Assembly: GCF_002127545.1 (NCBI RefSeq)
Contig: NZ_MUBK01000006.1
Span: forward strand, 1 to 64,000
Length of the DNA: 64,000 bases
Source of the DNA: Xenorhabdus beddingii
Lineage (GTDB): Bacteria > Pseudomonadota > Gammaproteobacteria > Enterobacterales > Enterobacteriaceae
Direction of reading: 5' to 3'
Shown here one piece after another: positions 8,611 to 16,999 of this stretch; the stretch's first letter is position 1, and each line of letters begins with the position of its first letter. A program made the translations under genes and the position numbers. The notes beneath the pieces are model-generated. The model was not told where the DNA came from. It ran no database searches and saw only the letters and a list, made by a program, of their open reading frames with translations.

Positions 8611-9643
8611 TCGATATGCTCCCATTGACTTTTCGTTCACTGTTCAGTAACTGTCGGCCTCGCTCCCGATCAGTATTGCTTCCTGCGTCAGCAAATACCG
8701 TCACAACAGTGGCATCCTTGCCAAACTTGGCGGCGACATTATATGCAACCACCCAATTAGCTGCTGCCGATCCACCAATAGGAATGCCGGTTTCTTCGAA
8801 GAATCGATACATCGCTTTCAGCGATTTATCGTTTGATACGCTCTGGAAAGTGACAGACGAAGGAATTAACGAGACAAAGGGCTGCTTGAAGCCAAAACCA
8901 AATCCACCTGCGCCGGCAAATCGAGATAGGTCGTTTGGTGGTTCCATAGTGCCGAATGGCATTTCACTAGGGGTACATCCGACCACGTGCAATTGGGGAT
9001 TCTGCTGCGAAAGTGCCGCGTACACTCCGGCAAGGGTCCCTCCTGTGCCTACTGCAGAGATCCAGGCATCGGCATGGCTTCCGTCAAGCTGACGACATAT
9101 TTCAGCGCCAGTGTGATACTGATGCACTGCCGTGTTGACAAGATTCAGATGCTGAGACAGGAGTGTCCAGCCAGGTTCTTCACGTGCGATTTGTTGACTT
9201 CTCGCGATGATGCCGAGAAGGAAATGTTTTCGATCGACTTTCGTGACAATTGCCTTGCTGCTGCTTAATGATTGTAGCAATTCATCCGACGCTGAATCCG
9301 GAATGACGACATGTACAGGAATATTGCACAGATGTCCTAGGTGTGCGAGAGCTCTAGCCATATTGCCACCCGATGAGTCGAGTAACCTGAGAGGAGCGCT
9401 ATCGAAGTCATGATTGTTGACAGCATCACAGAAAAGACCAAATGCGACGCGATCCTTGATCGAACCCGAAGGATTTCTTGATTCCAGTTTCGCCAGTATC
9501 CGAGCACCATTCCGAGGCCCAGGAACCTCAATGAGTGGAGTATTACCCAATGCCTCGCTGTACTGTCTGAGTTGAGGAAAGATTTGTAGCGCTTTATCAG
9601 TAGAGGGAGCGACTGTTTGCGCGTTGAACAGGGAAAAATCCAT
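8597..9643 (-). CDS. Cysteine-synthase-like PLP enzyme (fold type II)
   Basis: The PLP lysine is K63 in NPSGSIKDRVA. The substrate loop reads SSGGNMARALA where CysK has TSGNTG, and the phosphate-binding GTGGTLAG is intact. Length (348 residues) is slightly more than CysK. AGGAG lies seven bases before the ATG. It starts 13 bases after the thioesterase gene and overlaps the next gene by 14. Known: relatives catalyse beta-replacement on O-acetyl- or O-phosphoserine through an aminoacrylate; SbnA uses glutamate as nucleophile to build the diaminopropionate precursor. Inference: here the nucleophile could be the carbon of a beta-keto acid, which after loss of CO2 and ring closure gives a pyrroline carboxylate. 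A diaminopropionate route is the alternative. The lost TSGNTG argues against housekeeping cysteine synthesis. Confidence 0.87.
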   Translation of the reverse strand: MDFSLFNAQTVAPSTDKALQIFPQLRQYSEALGNTPLIEVPGPRNGARILAKLESRNPSGSIKDRVAFGLFCDAVNNHDFDSAPLRLLDSSGGNMARALAHLGHLCNIPVHVVIPDSASDELLQSLSSSKAIVTKVDRKHFLLGIIARSQQIAREEPGWTLLSQHLNLVNTAVHQYHTGAEICRQLDGSHADAWISAVGTGGTLAGVYAALSQQNPQLHVVGCTPSEMPFGTMEPPNDLSRFAGAGGFGFGFKQPFVSLIPSSVTFQSVSNDKSLKAMYRFFEETGIPIGGSAAANWVVAYNVAAKFGKDATVVTVFADAGSNTDRERGRQLLNSERKVNGSISNANS

Positions 9644-9656
9644 GATGAAACTCCTG

Positions 9657-10442
9657 TTACATATTAGTATTTGTTGTCGATGATGTGGGGCTCATCCGAC
9701 CTTGGCGTAGGATGGCGTCAAGCACGGATTGAACTTGACCACAAAAGTAAAAGTGACCGCCTGGGAAAGTTTCCGGGGTTGCATTCCGCGACAAAAAACA
9801 ACCCCACTTTTTGAGATTTGATAGCCCAATCATCGGGTCTTCTTCACCGCCAAAAATACGTGTCGTTGGTAATTCACCCACCGGAAGAACCGCAAGTTGT
9901 CGCAGTAGTACGAGATCCTGATGTATCAGCATCCCGAGGAAGTTCTGGGTAGTCTCGTCAAGCGTATTCATGCCTGCGACTTCACCAAGTACCAAGGCTC
10001 TGTTTTTGAGGCAATCGACGTCGTTATCGGTTTTCAAAAGCTTCTGTAAGGAGGAAGGTGTATGCTGGGACGAGACGATGAGTTGTTCAATACGAAATCT
10101 TGATTCTGTCATGGCACTCGCAACGTGCAGTGCCAGAAGTGCTCCCATGCTGTGGCCAAAGAGCGTGATGGGTGCAATACCCAAAAGATTGAACAGACTT
10201 CTGGTACAACGCCTAATTGCAGCATGTGGGTCATTCCAGTCAGTGATAGCTTCATCCTGAGGCACTTGTGGGTATTGCATAACAAGCAGATCCACATCCG
10301 GTGGTAGATAATCTCGCCAAGAGCGGTAGAAATCGACGCTTCCTCCAGCATGGGGAAATATCACCAGTTGATGCCTAACTGGTGCAGTGGAAGTCATACT
10401 GAGCCTGACAGCACTTTCGTTAAGGGTCTCAAAATGCTTCAT
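9657..10442 (-). CDS. Type II thioesterase (alpha/beta hydrolase)
   Basis: The protein has the external thioesterase pattern of NRPS/PKS clusters: FPHAGGSVDFY near residue 29, the nucleophile Ser98 in LFGHSMGA, the acid in GGEEDPMIG and the His in FPGGHFYF. The length of 261 residues is usual. Its ATG overlaps the stop of the ligase gene as ATGA (four bases), so the two are translationally coupled. Such enzymes clear misprimed carrier proteins or release short products. Because the PKS has no fused thioesterase, this one may also free the final thioester. Confidence 0.93.
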   Translation of the reverse strand: MKHFETLNESAVRLSMTSTAPVRHQLVIFPHAGGSVDFYRSWRDYLPPDVDLLVMQYPQVPQDEAITDWNDPHAAIRRCTRSLFNLLGIAPITLFGHSMGALLALHVASAMTESRFRIEQLIVSSQHTPSSLQKLLKTDNDVDCLKNRALVLGEVAGMNTLDETTQNFLGMLIHQDLVLLRQLAVLPVGELPTTRIFGGEEDPMIGLSNLKKWGCFLSRNATPETFPGGHFYFCGQVQSVLDAILRQGRMSPTSSTTNTNM

Positions 10443-12061
10443 ACTTGACCTACCTGCTTTCCTGATTCGGTGGAAAGGATTGCGTTGTACGCTTTGGTGC
10501 GCAGCAACACACGGTCAACTTTTCCGATGCCCTTTCGAGGAATCTCATTGATAAAAAGGAGTTTTTCCGGTAACTTGAACTGAGCAACTCCGGCTTTTTC
10601 GAGGTATTGTCGAATTGCTGGGAGAGAAATTTGCTCGCCTTCAGTAAGAGCTAGGAACAGGCAGGCTACTTCTCCAAAGCGATTATCCGGAATACCGATG
10701 CACGCAGCATCCTTAACTACGGAATGTCCCTTGCTTAGTTCTTCAATCTCTTCGGGACTGAACTTTTCCCCACCTCGATTGATAGCGTCCCTAACCCGTC
10801 CATCAATATATACATTTCCGGCCGTATCGAGGTGGGCAAGATCTCCTGTACGGTAATATCCGGCAGGAGTGAACGACCACGCGGAGGCTTCTGGATCATT
10901 GAAATACGTTGTTATTGTGTAGGGTCCGCGTGTAACTAACTCACCCGATCTACCGCAGGGCAACGGCGTACCTATTTCATCGACGATCAAGACTTCATCC
11001 CGGTTTGATAGCGGCCTCCCCTGCGAATTGTGGCGAATCTCTGCGTTATCCGTGCTATGGGTAAAACAAAGTAGGCCCTCACTCATTCCATAGCATTGCT
11101 GAATATGCATACCAAGCCTCGATTCCGCCCGCTTGGCGAGATCTGTGGACAGCCGAGCCCCTCCCACTTGGATAAGCCGGAGTGTGTTCGTCTCAATTTG
11201 CAGATCATCAATACGTTCGAGCCATTGATTCAGTAACGCTGGAACCAGAGTAGTGTGGGTAATGCCGTAATTTACGACGAGTTTCAGGGCCGTTTGGGCC
11301 GATGTATCTTGAGCCAGAACCACGCACCCGCCCGAACTCAGGGTACCGAGGATGCCGGGGCAATTAATCACAAAACCATGAGAGATGGGCAGGACCGCGA
11401 GATAGACAGAATCACGGCTCAGTTCAAACACTTTACAACCCTCTGTGATCATGTAGCTGTAGCCCCCGTTTAACCGGGCGATAGGTTTAGGCAGCCCTGT
11501 CGTGCCGCTGGACAACAACATCATCGCTGTATCTTCGGCATACATTTCAGTTACGCTGTGATCATCCAGATGCACAATGCTGGCATTCGAAGAGCAGAAT
11601 TCCCTGAGGTTGTTCCAGTCTGAAGATGGTGTTTCTGATGTGTCATCAACTAACCTGAACGTGGCGGGTAAGTTCTCCTCGCGAAGCAAATCATCAACAA
11701 CACGAAGTGCGCTGAATCGCTGGTTTCCCTTGGTCACCGCAACAATAGTTGGACGAGTTTTCTTCAGAATATGTCGCAACTCCCGCTCTCGGTAGGCGGG
11801 AAGGATTGGAACTGGAACTGCACCTGTGATCAGTGTGGCAAGCATCAGTACGACACCCTCGGCACAATTGGGCAGTTGGAAAGCAATACGATCTCCTTTT
11901 TTGATCTGTATGGCCCGAAGCCTTGCCGCAGTACTGAAGACAAGTGACATTAATTGTTGGTATGAAATAACTTCACCTGCGGAGACTAGAGCAGGTGCGC
12001 TGCCTCCTGTTTGCAATGCGTTGGCGAGTTGCTGGTTCAGGCAAATAGAAAAGTCATCCAT
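10439..12061 (-). CDS. AMP-ligase of the aryl-acid (DhbE/NikE-like) type
   Basis: An ANL-superfamily adenylating enzyme of 540 residues: P-loop SSGTTGLPK at 184-192, QQCYGMSEGLLCFT, YYRTGDLA, and the C-terminal catalytic lysine in PRKGIGKVDR (about 514). The overall pattern (RGPYTITTYF, GGEKFSPEEIE) is that of dihydroxybenzoate/salicylate ligases. The substrate pocket differs: those ligases have HN(Y/F) where this one has HGF at 228-230, which argues against an ortho-hydroxy acid; picolinate (as for NikE) would fit. I chose the ATG at 12061 because GAGGGG precedes it; the frame could extend to 12127. It overlaps the carrier gene by eight bases (ATGGATGA). No isochorismate or salicylate synthase gene is nearby. 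Confidence 0.9.
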   Translation of the reverse strand: MDDFSICLNQQLANALQTGGSAPALVSAGEVISYQQLMSLVFSTAARLRAIQIKKGDRIAFQLPNCAEGVVLMLATLITGAVPVPILPAYRERELRHILKKTRPTIVAVTKGNQRFSALRVVDDLLREENLPATFRLVDDTSETPSSDWNNLREFCSSNASIVHLDDHSVTEMYAEDTAMMLLSSGTTGLPKPIARLNGGYSYMITEGCKVFELSRDSVYLAVLPISHGFVINCPGILGTLSSGGCVVLAQDTSAQTALKLVVNYGITHTTLVPALLNQWLERIDDLQIETNTLRLIQVGGARLSTDLAKRAESRLGMHIQQCYGMSEGLLCFTHSTDNAEIRHNSQGRPLSNRDEVLIVDEIGTPLPCGRSGELVTRGPYTITTYFNDPEASAWSFTPAGYYRTGDLAHLDTAGNVYIDGRVRDAINRGGEKFSPEEIEELSKGHSVVKDAACIGIPDNRFGEVACLFLALTEGEQISLPAIRQYLEKAGVAQFKLPEKLLFINEIPRKGIGKVDRVLLRTKAYNAILSTESGKQVGQV

Positions 12062-12341
12062 TGTACCCCTCGCTGTTATTGATTGTGGACACATTATCCA
12101 AAGCCAGAATCTCAGGCACTGCATCAATTAACTGTTCCAACTCTTCCAGAGAGTGATCGTGTGTGTCCCATAGCGAGAATCCGGTACATCTAAGATCCTC
12201 CAGTAAGATTTGCAGGTGTAATGTCTCGGCAGAACTGAGACTCAGGTCATCACGAAGCCGCCAGTCATCGCCAGCAGACTTGAGCAGATCGTCCGGTAAG
12301 CCTACTGTTGCTAGCAAGGCAATAATGCGTTTTGTGTTCAT
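12054..12341 (-). CDS. Stand-alone acyl/aryl carrier protein
   Basis: A 95-residue acidic protein starting MNTKRIIALLATVG, with the carrier motif LRDDLSLSSAETLHLQILLEDL-like helix 2; Ser37 is the likely phosphopantetheine site, although the usual D-S-L is here S-S-A. An open frame continues upstream to 12560, but that part would cross the Fur and TetR sites and is rich in Asn/Lys. The ATG at 12341, preceded by AAAGGCGAAGAG, is the sensible start. It is the first gene of the operon and overlaps the ligase that should load it. Confidence 0.82.
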   Translation of the reverse strand: MNTKRIIALLATVGLPDDLLKSAGDDWRLRDDLSLSSAETLHLQILLEDLRCTGFSLWDTHDHSLEELEQLIDAVPEILALDNVSTINNSEGYNG

Positions 12342-12379
12342 GCTCTTCGCCTTTATTGTAACTTTATTTTTATTAATAT

Positions 12380-12398
12380 GGGAATGATTATTATTATC
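12380..12398 (-). promoter_or_regulatory. Fur-box-like site before the biosynthetic operon
   Basis: GGGAATGATTATTATTATC matches the 19-base Fur consensus GATAATGATAATCATTATC at 15 of 19 positions by direct comparison. It lies about 40 bases upstream of the first operon gene and two bases from a TetR-type site. This points to repression by iron. Confidence 0.65.
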
Positions 12399-12400
12399 AC

Positions 12401-12420
12401 TAGACCGTCGGTCAGTCAAT
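12401..12420 (-). promoter_or_regulatory. TetR-type operator-like site (degenerate copy)
   Basis: TAGACCGTCGGTCAGTCAAT agrees with the perfect palindrome before the MFS gene (16934-16956) at 17 of 20 positions. It abuts the Fur-like site of the biosynthetic operon. The TetR gene at 15689-16339 is the obvious candidate ligand. Confidence 0.65.
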
Positions 12421-12539
12421 ATGCTTTTAGTGAAGAAAATATTTATTACTAAAAGATGAGTAAGTGGCCACCTGTACAGCTTACCAACACAACTGATAAT
12501 GCTTACGTTAGCGCTTCTACACCCATTTGCCTTTCTATT

Positions 12540-12558
12540 GAAAATGGTTATTATTATC
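12540..12558 (+). promoter_or_regulatory. Fur-box-like site before the receptor gene
   Basis: GAAAATGGTTATTATTATC matches the Fur consensus at 15 of 19 positions. It lies about 175 bases before the TonB-receptor start and directly before a TetR-type site, the same arrangement as at 12380-12420. Confidence 0.6.
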
Positions 12559-12579
12559 AACGACCGACGGTCAGTCTAT
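12559..12579 (+). promoter_or_regulatory. TetR-type operator-like site before the receptor gene
   Basis: The core CGACCGACGGTCAGTC matches the perfect palindrome before the MFS gene; over the 21 bases 17 agree. With the adjoining Fur-like site it is a near direct repeat of the module 160 bases to its left. Confidence 0.65.
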
Positions 12580-12732
12580 ATTTGTGTTCCTTGTTTTTTC
12601 AGGGAATCTGAAAGATATTCCATATCCGCTTGAATTAGGGGATGCGACACTGCTTGGGTAAATTCATCGTTCCCACTTATACAGAATCGGATGGACAAAC
12701 AGACATGTAACAACGTTTCAGAGGGTTACCCA

Positions 12733-14961
12733 ATGGGATACATAGAGGAAATACCCAAGTCCAGTAAGATCTATTCACATCGTCGTCTGGCTATATCTCT
12801 CGTACTGGTAACGAGTGCAGCATGTGCCCAAGGACAGGAGACACAGAGTCAGGAATCGCCCAGAGGGGGCACAGCAAAGATAATAGTATTGCCTACGATT
12901 ACGGTATCGAGCCAACTCCCAGGCCAGGAAAATGGACCAGTGCACGGCTATGTTGCTGAGGAAGCAACTGTTGGTAACAAGACACGAACTCCTGTTATGA
13001 AGGTACCTTCGTCCGTCTCAGTCGTGACCCGTGAACAAATGGGAATCCAGCAGTCGAATAGCACAAGTCAAGCCTTGCGTTATACCGTCGGTGCTAATAG
13101 TGAGCGTTTTGGCGGCTTCGGCTCGCAATTGGACATTACCCGAATCCGTGGGATTGACGCTGATTATTACTTGGATGGTTTACGGGTCATTGGAAATCCA
13201 GGTAGTTGGCTTCCCCAAACTGATCTGTGGACACTAGAGCGTGTTGAGGTGCTGAGAGGTCCTTCGTCCGCAGTGTACGGACAAGGCACTGGCGGTGGCA
13301 TTATTAACCAAGTTAGCAAACGTCCGGCAGATGAAATGGAACGTGAACTGTTCGTGCAATATGGAAGCTTTAATCGAAAGCAAATGGGTTTCGACATCAC
13401 GGGTCCTCTGGATGAAGATAACAAACTATTGTACCGCTTAACGGTAAGCGGCTTGGATAGCCGTGAACAGGTTGAGGCAATGCAACATCGTAGGCTCTAC
13501 TTTGCACCTTCACTAACTTGGCGTATTACACCGGACACCTCATGGACTATATTGGGCACGCATTCCCGCGAACCATCGATACCGGATTACAACAGCCTGC
13601 CTGCGGTTGTGCTGGGTCTAGATCACAGTCCTTACCCGCAAGTGGATAGACAACGTAACTTCACTGATACAAACTTCTCGGATTCTTCACGCAGCCAAAA
13701 TTCCATTACCTCCATTTTTGAACATGACTTCGGCGGTGGCTGGAGCTTTGCGAGCAATGCCCGCTATATGTATGTCTCGTCTGACTTGCAACGGGGAGTC
13801 GTATATGGCTATCAGGTAGTATATGCTCACCCCTGGCTGAGAGGGTATAACGAAATTACCCCATCTAAAGTGAACAGTTTTTCGATGGATAACCACATTG
13901 GCGGAAAACTCTCAACAGGAGTACTTGAACACACACTACTGGGTGGCGTGGACTATACATCTGGCCGACTCGACAGAGCTCTCTATAGCGTTGGACCAGT
14001 TCTTTTCAATCCGTATAGGGAGAACGACTATCGTCCACATATCAGACGCGATTTCTCAGCCAGTCGAGCTGCACCGTGGAAGTCGCATCAGGAGTTCTCG
14101 CGAGTGGGGGCCTACTTGCAGGATCAGCTTGCTTACGATAATTGGTTGCTGACTCTTAGTGCACGCCATGATTGGTCTGACACGGAAGATGAGACGCAAA
14201 GCTACTCACCAGTTGCACGTAGTACCAAACAGCAAAACCGAAAGTGGAGTGGACGCGCAGGACTAGGATACCAGTTCACCCAAGATTTCATGGCGTACGT
14301 AAGCTATGCGACGTCATTTGATCCGCTAATCGGTACAGACTATAAGGGTAATCCCTTTATCCCAGTTGAAGCTAAACAAACGGAAGTAGGCATCAAGTTT
14401 CATCCCACAGGTTCAGGCTCTCTGATCACTGCCGCGGTATTCAATCTTGAACAGACAAATGTTAAAACAACGGATACTCAGCATCTTGGGTTTAACAACC
14501 AGACGGGAAAAATTAGGAATCGCGGTTTTGACATTGCTGCAACAGTGGAATTAATGCCTAATTTGAATCTCGTTGCGAACTACACCTGGCTGGACAGCCG
14601 CGTCGTTAGTGATCCGCTATACCAGAATAAATCGCCTGCACAGGCACCACACCATTCTGCCAGCACTTGGCTTGATTATCGTTTCACTGGGCTTCTAGCC
14701 GGATTACGCTTTGGCGGAGGCATGCGATATCTCGGTTCAACCTGGGGTGATCCCGGTAACACATTCAAGGTTCCGGCCGCAACACTGTTCGACCTTACAG
14801 CTAGCTACGACCTGTACTATCTCACTGGTCATGATGTAACGCTTTCAGTCAACGCAAGCAATCTTACTGACAGGAAGTACTTAGCCAGTTGCACCTCGGA
14901 GATGTACTGCTTCATCGGCCAGGATCGGGTGGTCACAGCAACACTGATGTATTGGTGGTGA
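12733..14961 (+). CDS. TonB-dependent siderophore receptor
   Basis: An outer-membrane receptor of about 742 residues. The signal peptide is RRLAISLVLVTSAACAQGQ; a possible TonB box (IIVLPTITVSS) follows, then the plug domain (VPSSVSVVTREQMG, GIDADYYLDGLR, VEVLRGPSSAVYGQGTGGG) and a beta-barrel ending VTATLMYWW with the aromatic terminal residue usual for barrel proteins. I prefer the ATG at 12733 because GAGGG stands seven bases before it; the frame opens at 12691. It is divergent from the biosynthetic operon and shares its Fur/TetR regulatory region. The general pattern is that of FhuE/FpvA-like siderophore receptors, so the likely ligand is the cluster's own metal complex. Confidence 0.93.
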   Translation: MGYIEEIPKSSKIYSHRRLAISLVLVTSAACAQGQETQSQESPRGGTAKIIVLPTITVSSQLPGQENGPVHGYVAEEATVGNKTRTPVMKVPSSVSVVTREQMGIQQSNSTSQALRYTVGANSERFGGFGSQLDITRIRGIDADYYLDGLRVIGNPGSWLPQTDLWTLERVEVLRGPSSAVYGQGTGGGIINQVSKRPADEMERELFVQYGSFNRKQMGFDITGPLDEDNKLLYRLTVSGLDSREQVEAMQHRRLYFAPSLTWRITPDTSWTILGTHSREPSIPDYNSLPAVVLGLDHSPYPQVDRQRNFTDTNFSDSSRSQNSITSIFEHDFGGGWSFASNARYMYVSSDLQRGVVYGYQVVYAHPWLRGYNEITPSKVNSFSMDNHIGGKLSTGVLEHTLLGGVDYTSGRLDRALYSVGPVLFNPYRENDYRPHIRRDFSASRAAPWKSHQEFSRVGAYLQDQLAYDNWLLTLSARHDWSDTEDETQSYSPVARSTKQQNRKWSGRAGLGYQFTQDFMAYVSYATSFDPLIGTDYKGNPFIPVEAKQTEVGIKFHPTGSGSLITAAVFNLEQTNVKTTDTQHLGFNNQTGKIRNRGFDIAATVELMPNLNLVANYTWLDSRVVSDPLYQNKSPAQAPHHSASTWLDYRFTGLLAGLRFGGGMRYLGSTWGDPGNTFKVPAATLFDLTASYDLYYLTGHDVTLSVNASNLTDRKYLASCTSEMYCFIGQDRVVTATLMYWW

Positions 14962-15103
14962 CATGAGACGCAGCAATCTGCTACACAAAATCATGACAGA
15001 GTTCTCAGGAGGTGTACGGTACGATAAACGTGAAAGCTTGCAGTGTTCCTGTCGCGTTAGCCTTGCAAAAAACTACTCCGCAAGAGTTGTATGGTAATTT
15101 GGT

Positions 15104-15531
15104 GTGACTGATCGTGATAAGCCTATTGCTGTACTTAATGCTGCGTCGGTACTATTGAGTCTCCAGCAAATTGAGTCGATAGCGGGCAATAAACTCCACA
15201 CTCTCTATGGCGGGCAAGCCAGCTTGTATCTATCGCACAGGCACTGGTTCGTGAGCCTTGGATCCTGCGACTTGATGAACCGACCAGTGCACTCGATTTG
15301 CAAAGATAAGAACTACTAACATTACTCCAACGATTGGTCCATGAGCACAGATTGTGTGTGCTCATGAACAGTCATGATAAAGTACTCCAATTCGCTGAGC
15401 ACGTTGCAGTATTGCATGAATGCCGCACACTAATCTCTGGGGATCTACACGATGTAATTACTCCAGAATTGCTCGAGCAAGTCTATGTTAGGCATACGTC
15501 GGACAGAGCTCTCTGGGCTATCCGCATCTGA
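15104..15531 (+). pseudogene. Remnant of a FecE-type ABC transporter ATPase
   Basis: The frame from 15104 reads TDRDKPIAVLNAASVLLSLQ...IAGNKLHTLYGGQAS, matching the region up to the signature motif (LYGGQ for LSGGQ). A frameshift near 15220 is needed to continue into VSIAQALVREPWILRLDEPT (Walker B), followed by SALDLQR and a TAA stop at about 15307. The same frame then resumes with ELLTLLQRLVHEHRLCVLMN and SHD (H-loop) to a TGA at 15529-15531. Walker A and the whole N-terminal third are missing. It sits right after the receptor gene, where a siderophore ABC importer would be expected. No permease gene is recognisable. Confidence 0.8.
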
Positions 15532-15688
15532 TTGTTCAGAGTCGTTAAGCGCGTTCTTGTGACGCGTTTCTTTCATCTTGGCAAAGTCGCTTCCCTACGA
15601 TACGGCCAGCCAGCAATTGTATTTGCATATTCTGAGGACACTCCAGCAACAATTGCCCCGGTAGCCCATCAGGATACAGGTCTTGCAA

Positions 15689-16339
15689 TCAGTAAGAATG
15701 ACTACAGAGTGTGCTATCGTCAACAATATCAACCATGCGTAGACAGTTGGCGATGACAGCCTTGATAAAAACTTCTCGATTGGATTGTGATGATACTATG
15801 ACATCATCGGTGGCACCATGAACACCTGCATAAATTAGCAATGCAGTAATGCGTGGTTGATCTACTCGCCACGCTTTGGCCTGCGTACCACTTTCGAGAA
15901 TAGTCTGCAGTTGTTCCAGAATCGTATTTTTTTCCTGATTGTTTCTATTATGATGGTGGTGGTTGGTATAAACAATATCGTGTGTTCGGTACGTTTCGAC
16001 GTAAATTTCAATACTCACTCTAATCCACATACAAAGCCGCCCAAGCCAGTCGTCGGGTTTGCAAGTATCGACAGCCTCCTCAAGCCGCATTAAAAACTGC
16101 GCAGTATAGCGCTCACCCATCGCTTCAAGGAGCTTGTTCTTGGAGGCAAAATAATGATAAAAGGTTCCCTTAGCTACCTGTGCCAGCTCAACAATTTCGT
16201 TAATCGTCGTCGCATCAACACCCTGTTCTAGGAAGAGCTGTTCAGCTGCCGCCATCAGTTCGTCAAGGCGTACTTCAGCAGGTTTGGTGCGCGGGTTTTT
16301 TGGGGCTTCCGGTTCGCGTCGGTTTATCTTGTATCTCAT
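15689..16339 (-). CDS. TetR/AcrR-family transcriptional regulator
   Basis: The N-terminal helix-turn-helix is clear: LDELMAAAEQLFLEQGVDAT, then INEIVELAQVAKGTFYHYF and SKNKLLEAM (about residues 25-75). The C-terminal ligand domain is 216 residues in total length with an unusual HHHHNRNNQ loop near 130. Three related palindromic sites lie before the exporter, the receptor and the biosynthetic operon, but I find none directly upstream of this gene. It probably represses these units until the metallophore or a precursor binds. Start ATG at 16339. Confidence 0.9.
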   Translation of the reverse strand: MRYKINRREPEAPKNPRTKPAEVRLDELMAAAEQLFLEQGVDATTINEIVELAQVAKGTFYHYFASKNKLLEAMGERYTAQFLMRLEEAVDTCKPDDWLGRLCMWIRVSIEIYVETYRTHDIVYTNHHHHNRNNQEKNTILEQLQTILESGTQAKAWRVDQPRITALLIYAGVHGATDDVIVSSQSNREVFIKAVIANCLRMVDIVDDSTLCSHSY

Positions 16340-16933
16340 TGTGCTATATCAATCTTACGTGCTGAAAACAACGTTCCAGGTTTTGGTTGCATTCATAGCA
16401 CCGTACCACAAATACCTGGCTACGTAATGGAGTTGCGATGGCATATAAGTGCCATGCTTGTTCATAGCTTACATGCTTTGATGTGAACAGCAAAGTGATG
16501 CTGTTGCACATACGTCAGGTCCGCTTTTAGAGCAGAGGTATCAGCCTCGAATCGGTCACGTTGGCAATTTATTATTATAGTAGCTGAATGCACTTTTCTT
16601 GATACATCGATGAACCAAGAGACTTTACAGCAAAATTCCTATTTTTGATTCAGAGGCACATTAGCGATGAATATCGTAGTTGTGCAGTCAGCAAAATTCT
16701 TCCAGTAATAAATGACACTATAATAAATGGATCTCGATGGCATTAACCATCAGGAATTTTCATCTCTTATGCTTCACATTTCTTAGATAATTTCAGAGGT
16801 TACTAGGAATCACAAACCACCCAGATACCATTAATCAATGGTAATGGCGCTCCTTTTGCAAGTGTTCGAATTATCTAGCCAGAACAGAGTAACCGTGTGG
16901 TGTTCACGTGATTACCTCGTCTCTATATCAAAT
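16340..16933. other. Gene-free stretch between tetR-like and MFS genes
   Basis: About 590 bases with no open frame of note and no recognised relic; frequent stops in all frames. Its right end carries the palindromic operator before the exporter gene. Confidence 0.6.
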
Positions 16934-16956
16934 TATTGACCGACGGTCGGTCAATA
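16934..16956. promoter_or_regulatory. Perfect palindromic TetR-type operator
   Basis: Two 11-base arms (TATTGACCGAC and its exact complement) flank one central G. TetR-family operators often take this interrupted form. It ends 43 bases before the exporter ATG. Degenerate copies occur at 12401-12420 and 12559-12579. Confidence 0.8.
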
Positions 16957-16999
16957 TATATCATAGCAGTTCGAATTCTTGGATACTTGGTGGACTGCT

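Noticed and set aside
8597-9643. Assigning the PLP gene as SbnA for a diaminopropionate siderophore
   Set aside because: No SbnB-type ornithine-cyclodeaminase-family partner is present and the other genes point to picolinate; kept only as an alternative.
10439-12061. Assigning the ligase as EntE/DhbE for a catecholate siderophore
   Set aside because: No isochorismate or DHB genes, no NRPS, and the pocket motif is changed.
12342-12560. Upstream extension of the carrier-protein frame to 12560
   Set aside because: It would run through both Fur/TetR sites; the ATG at 12341 has a ribosome site and gives a normal carrier-protein length.
15532-15756. 74-residue plus-strand frame after the ATPase relic
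   Set aside because: Overlaps the 3' end of the TetR gene on the other strand and shows no family pattern.
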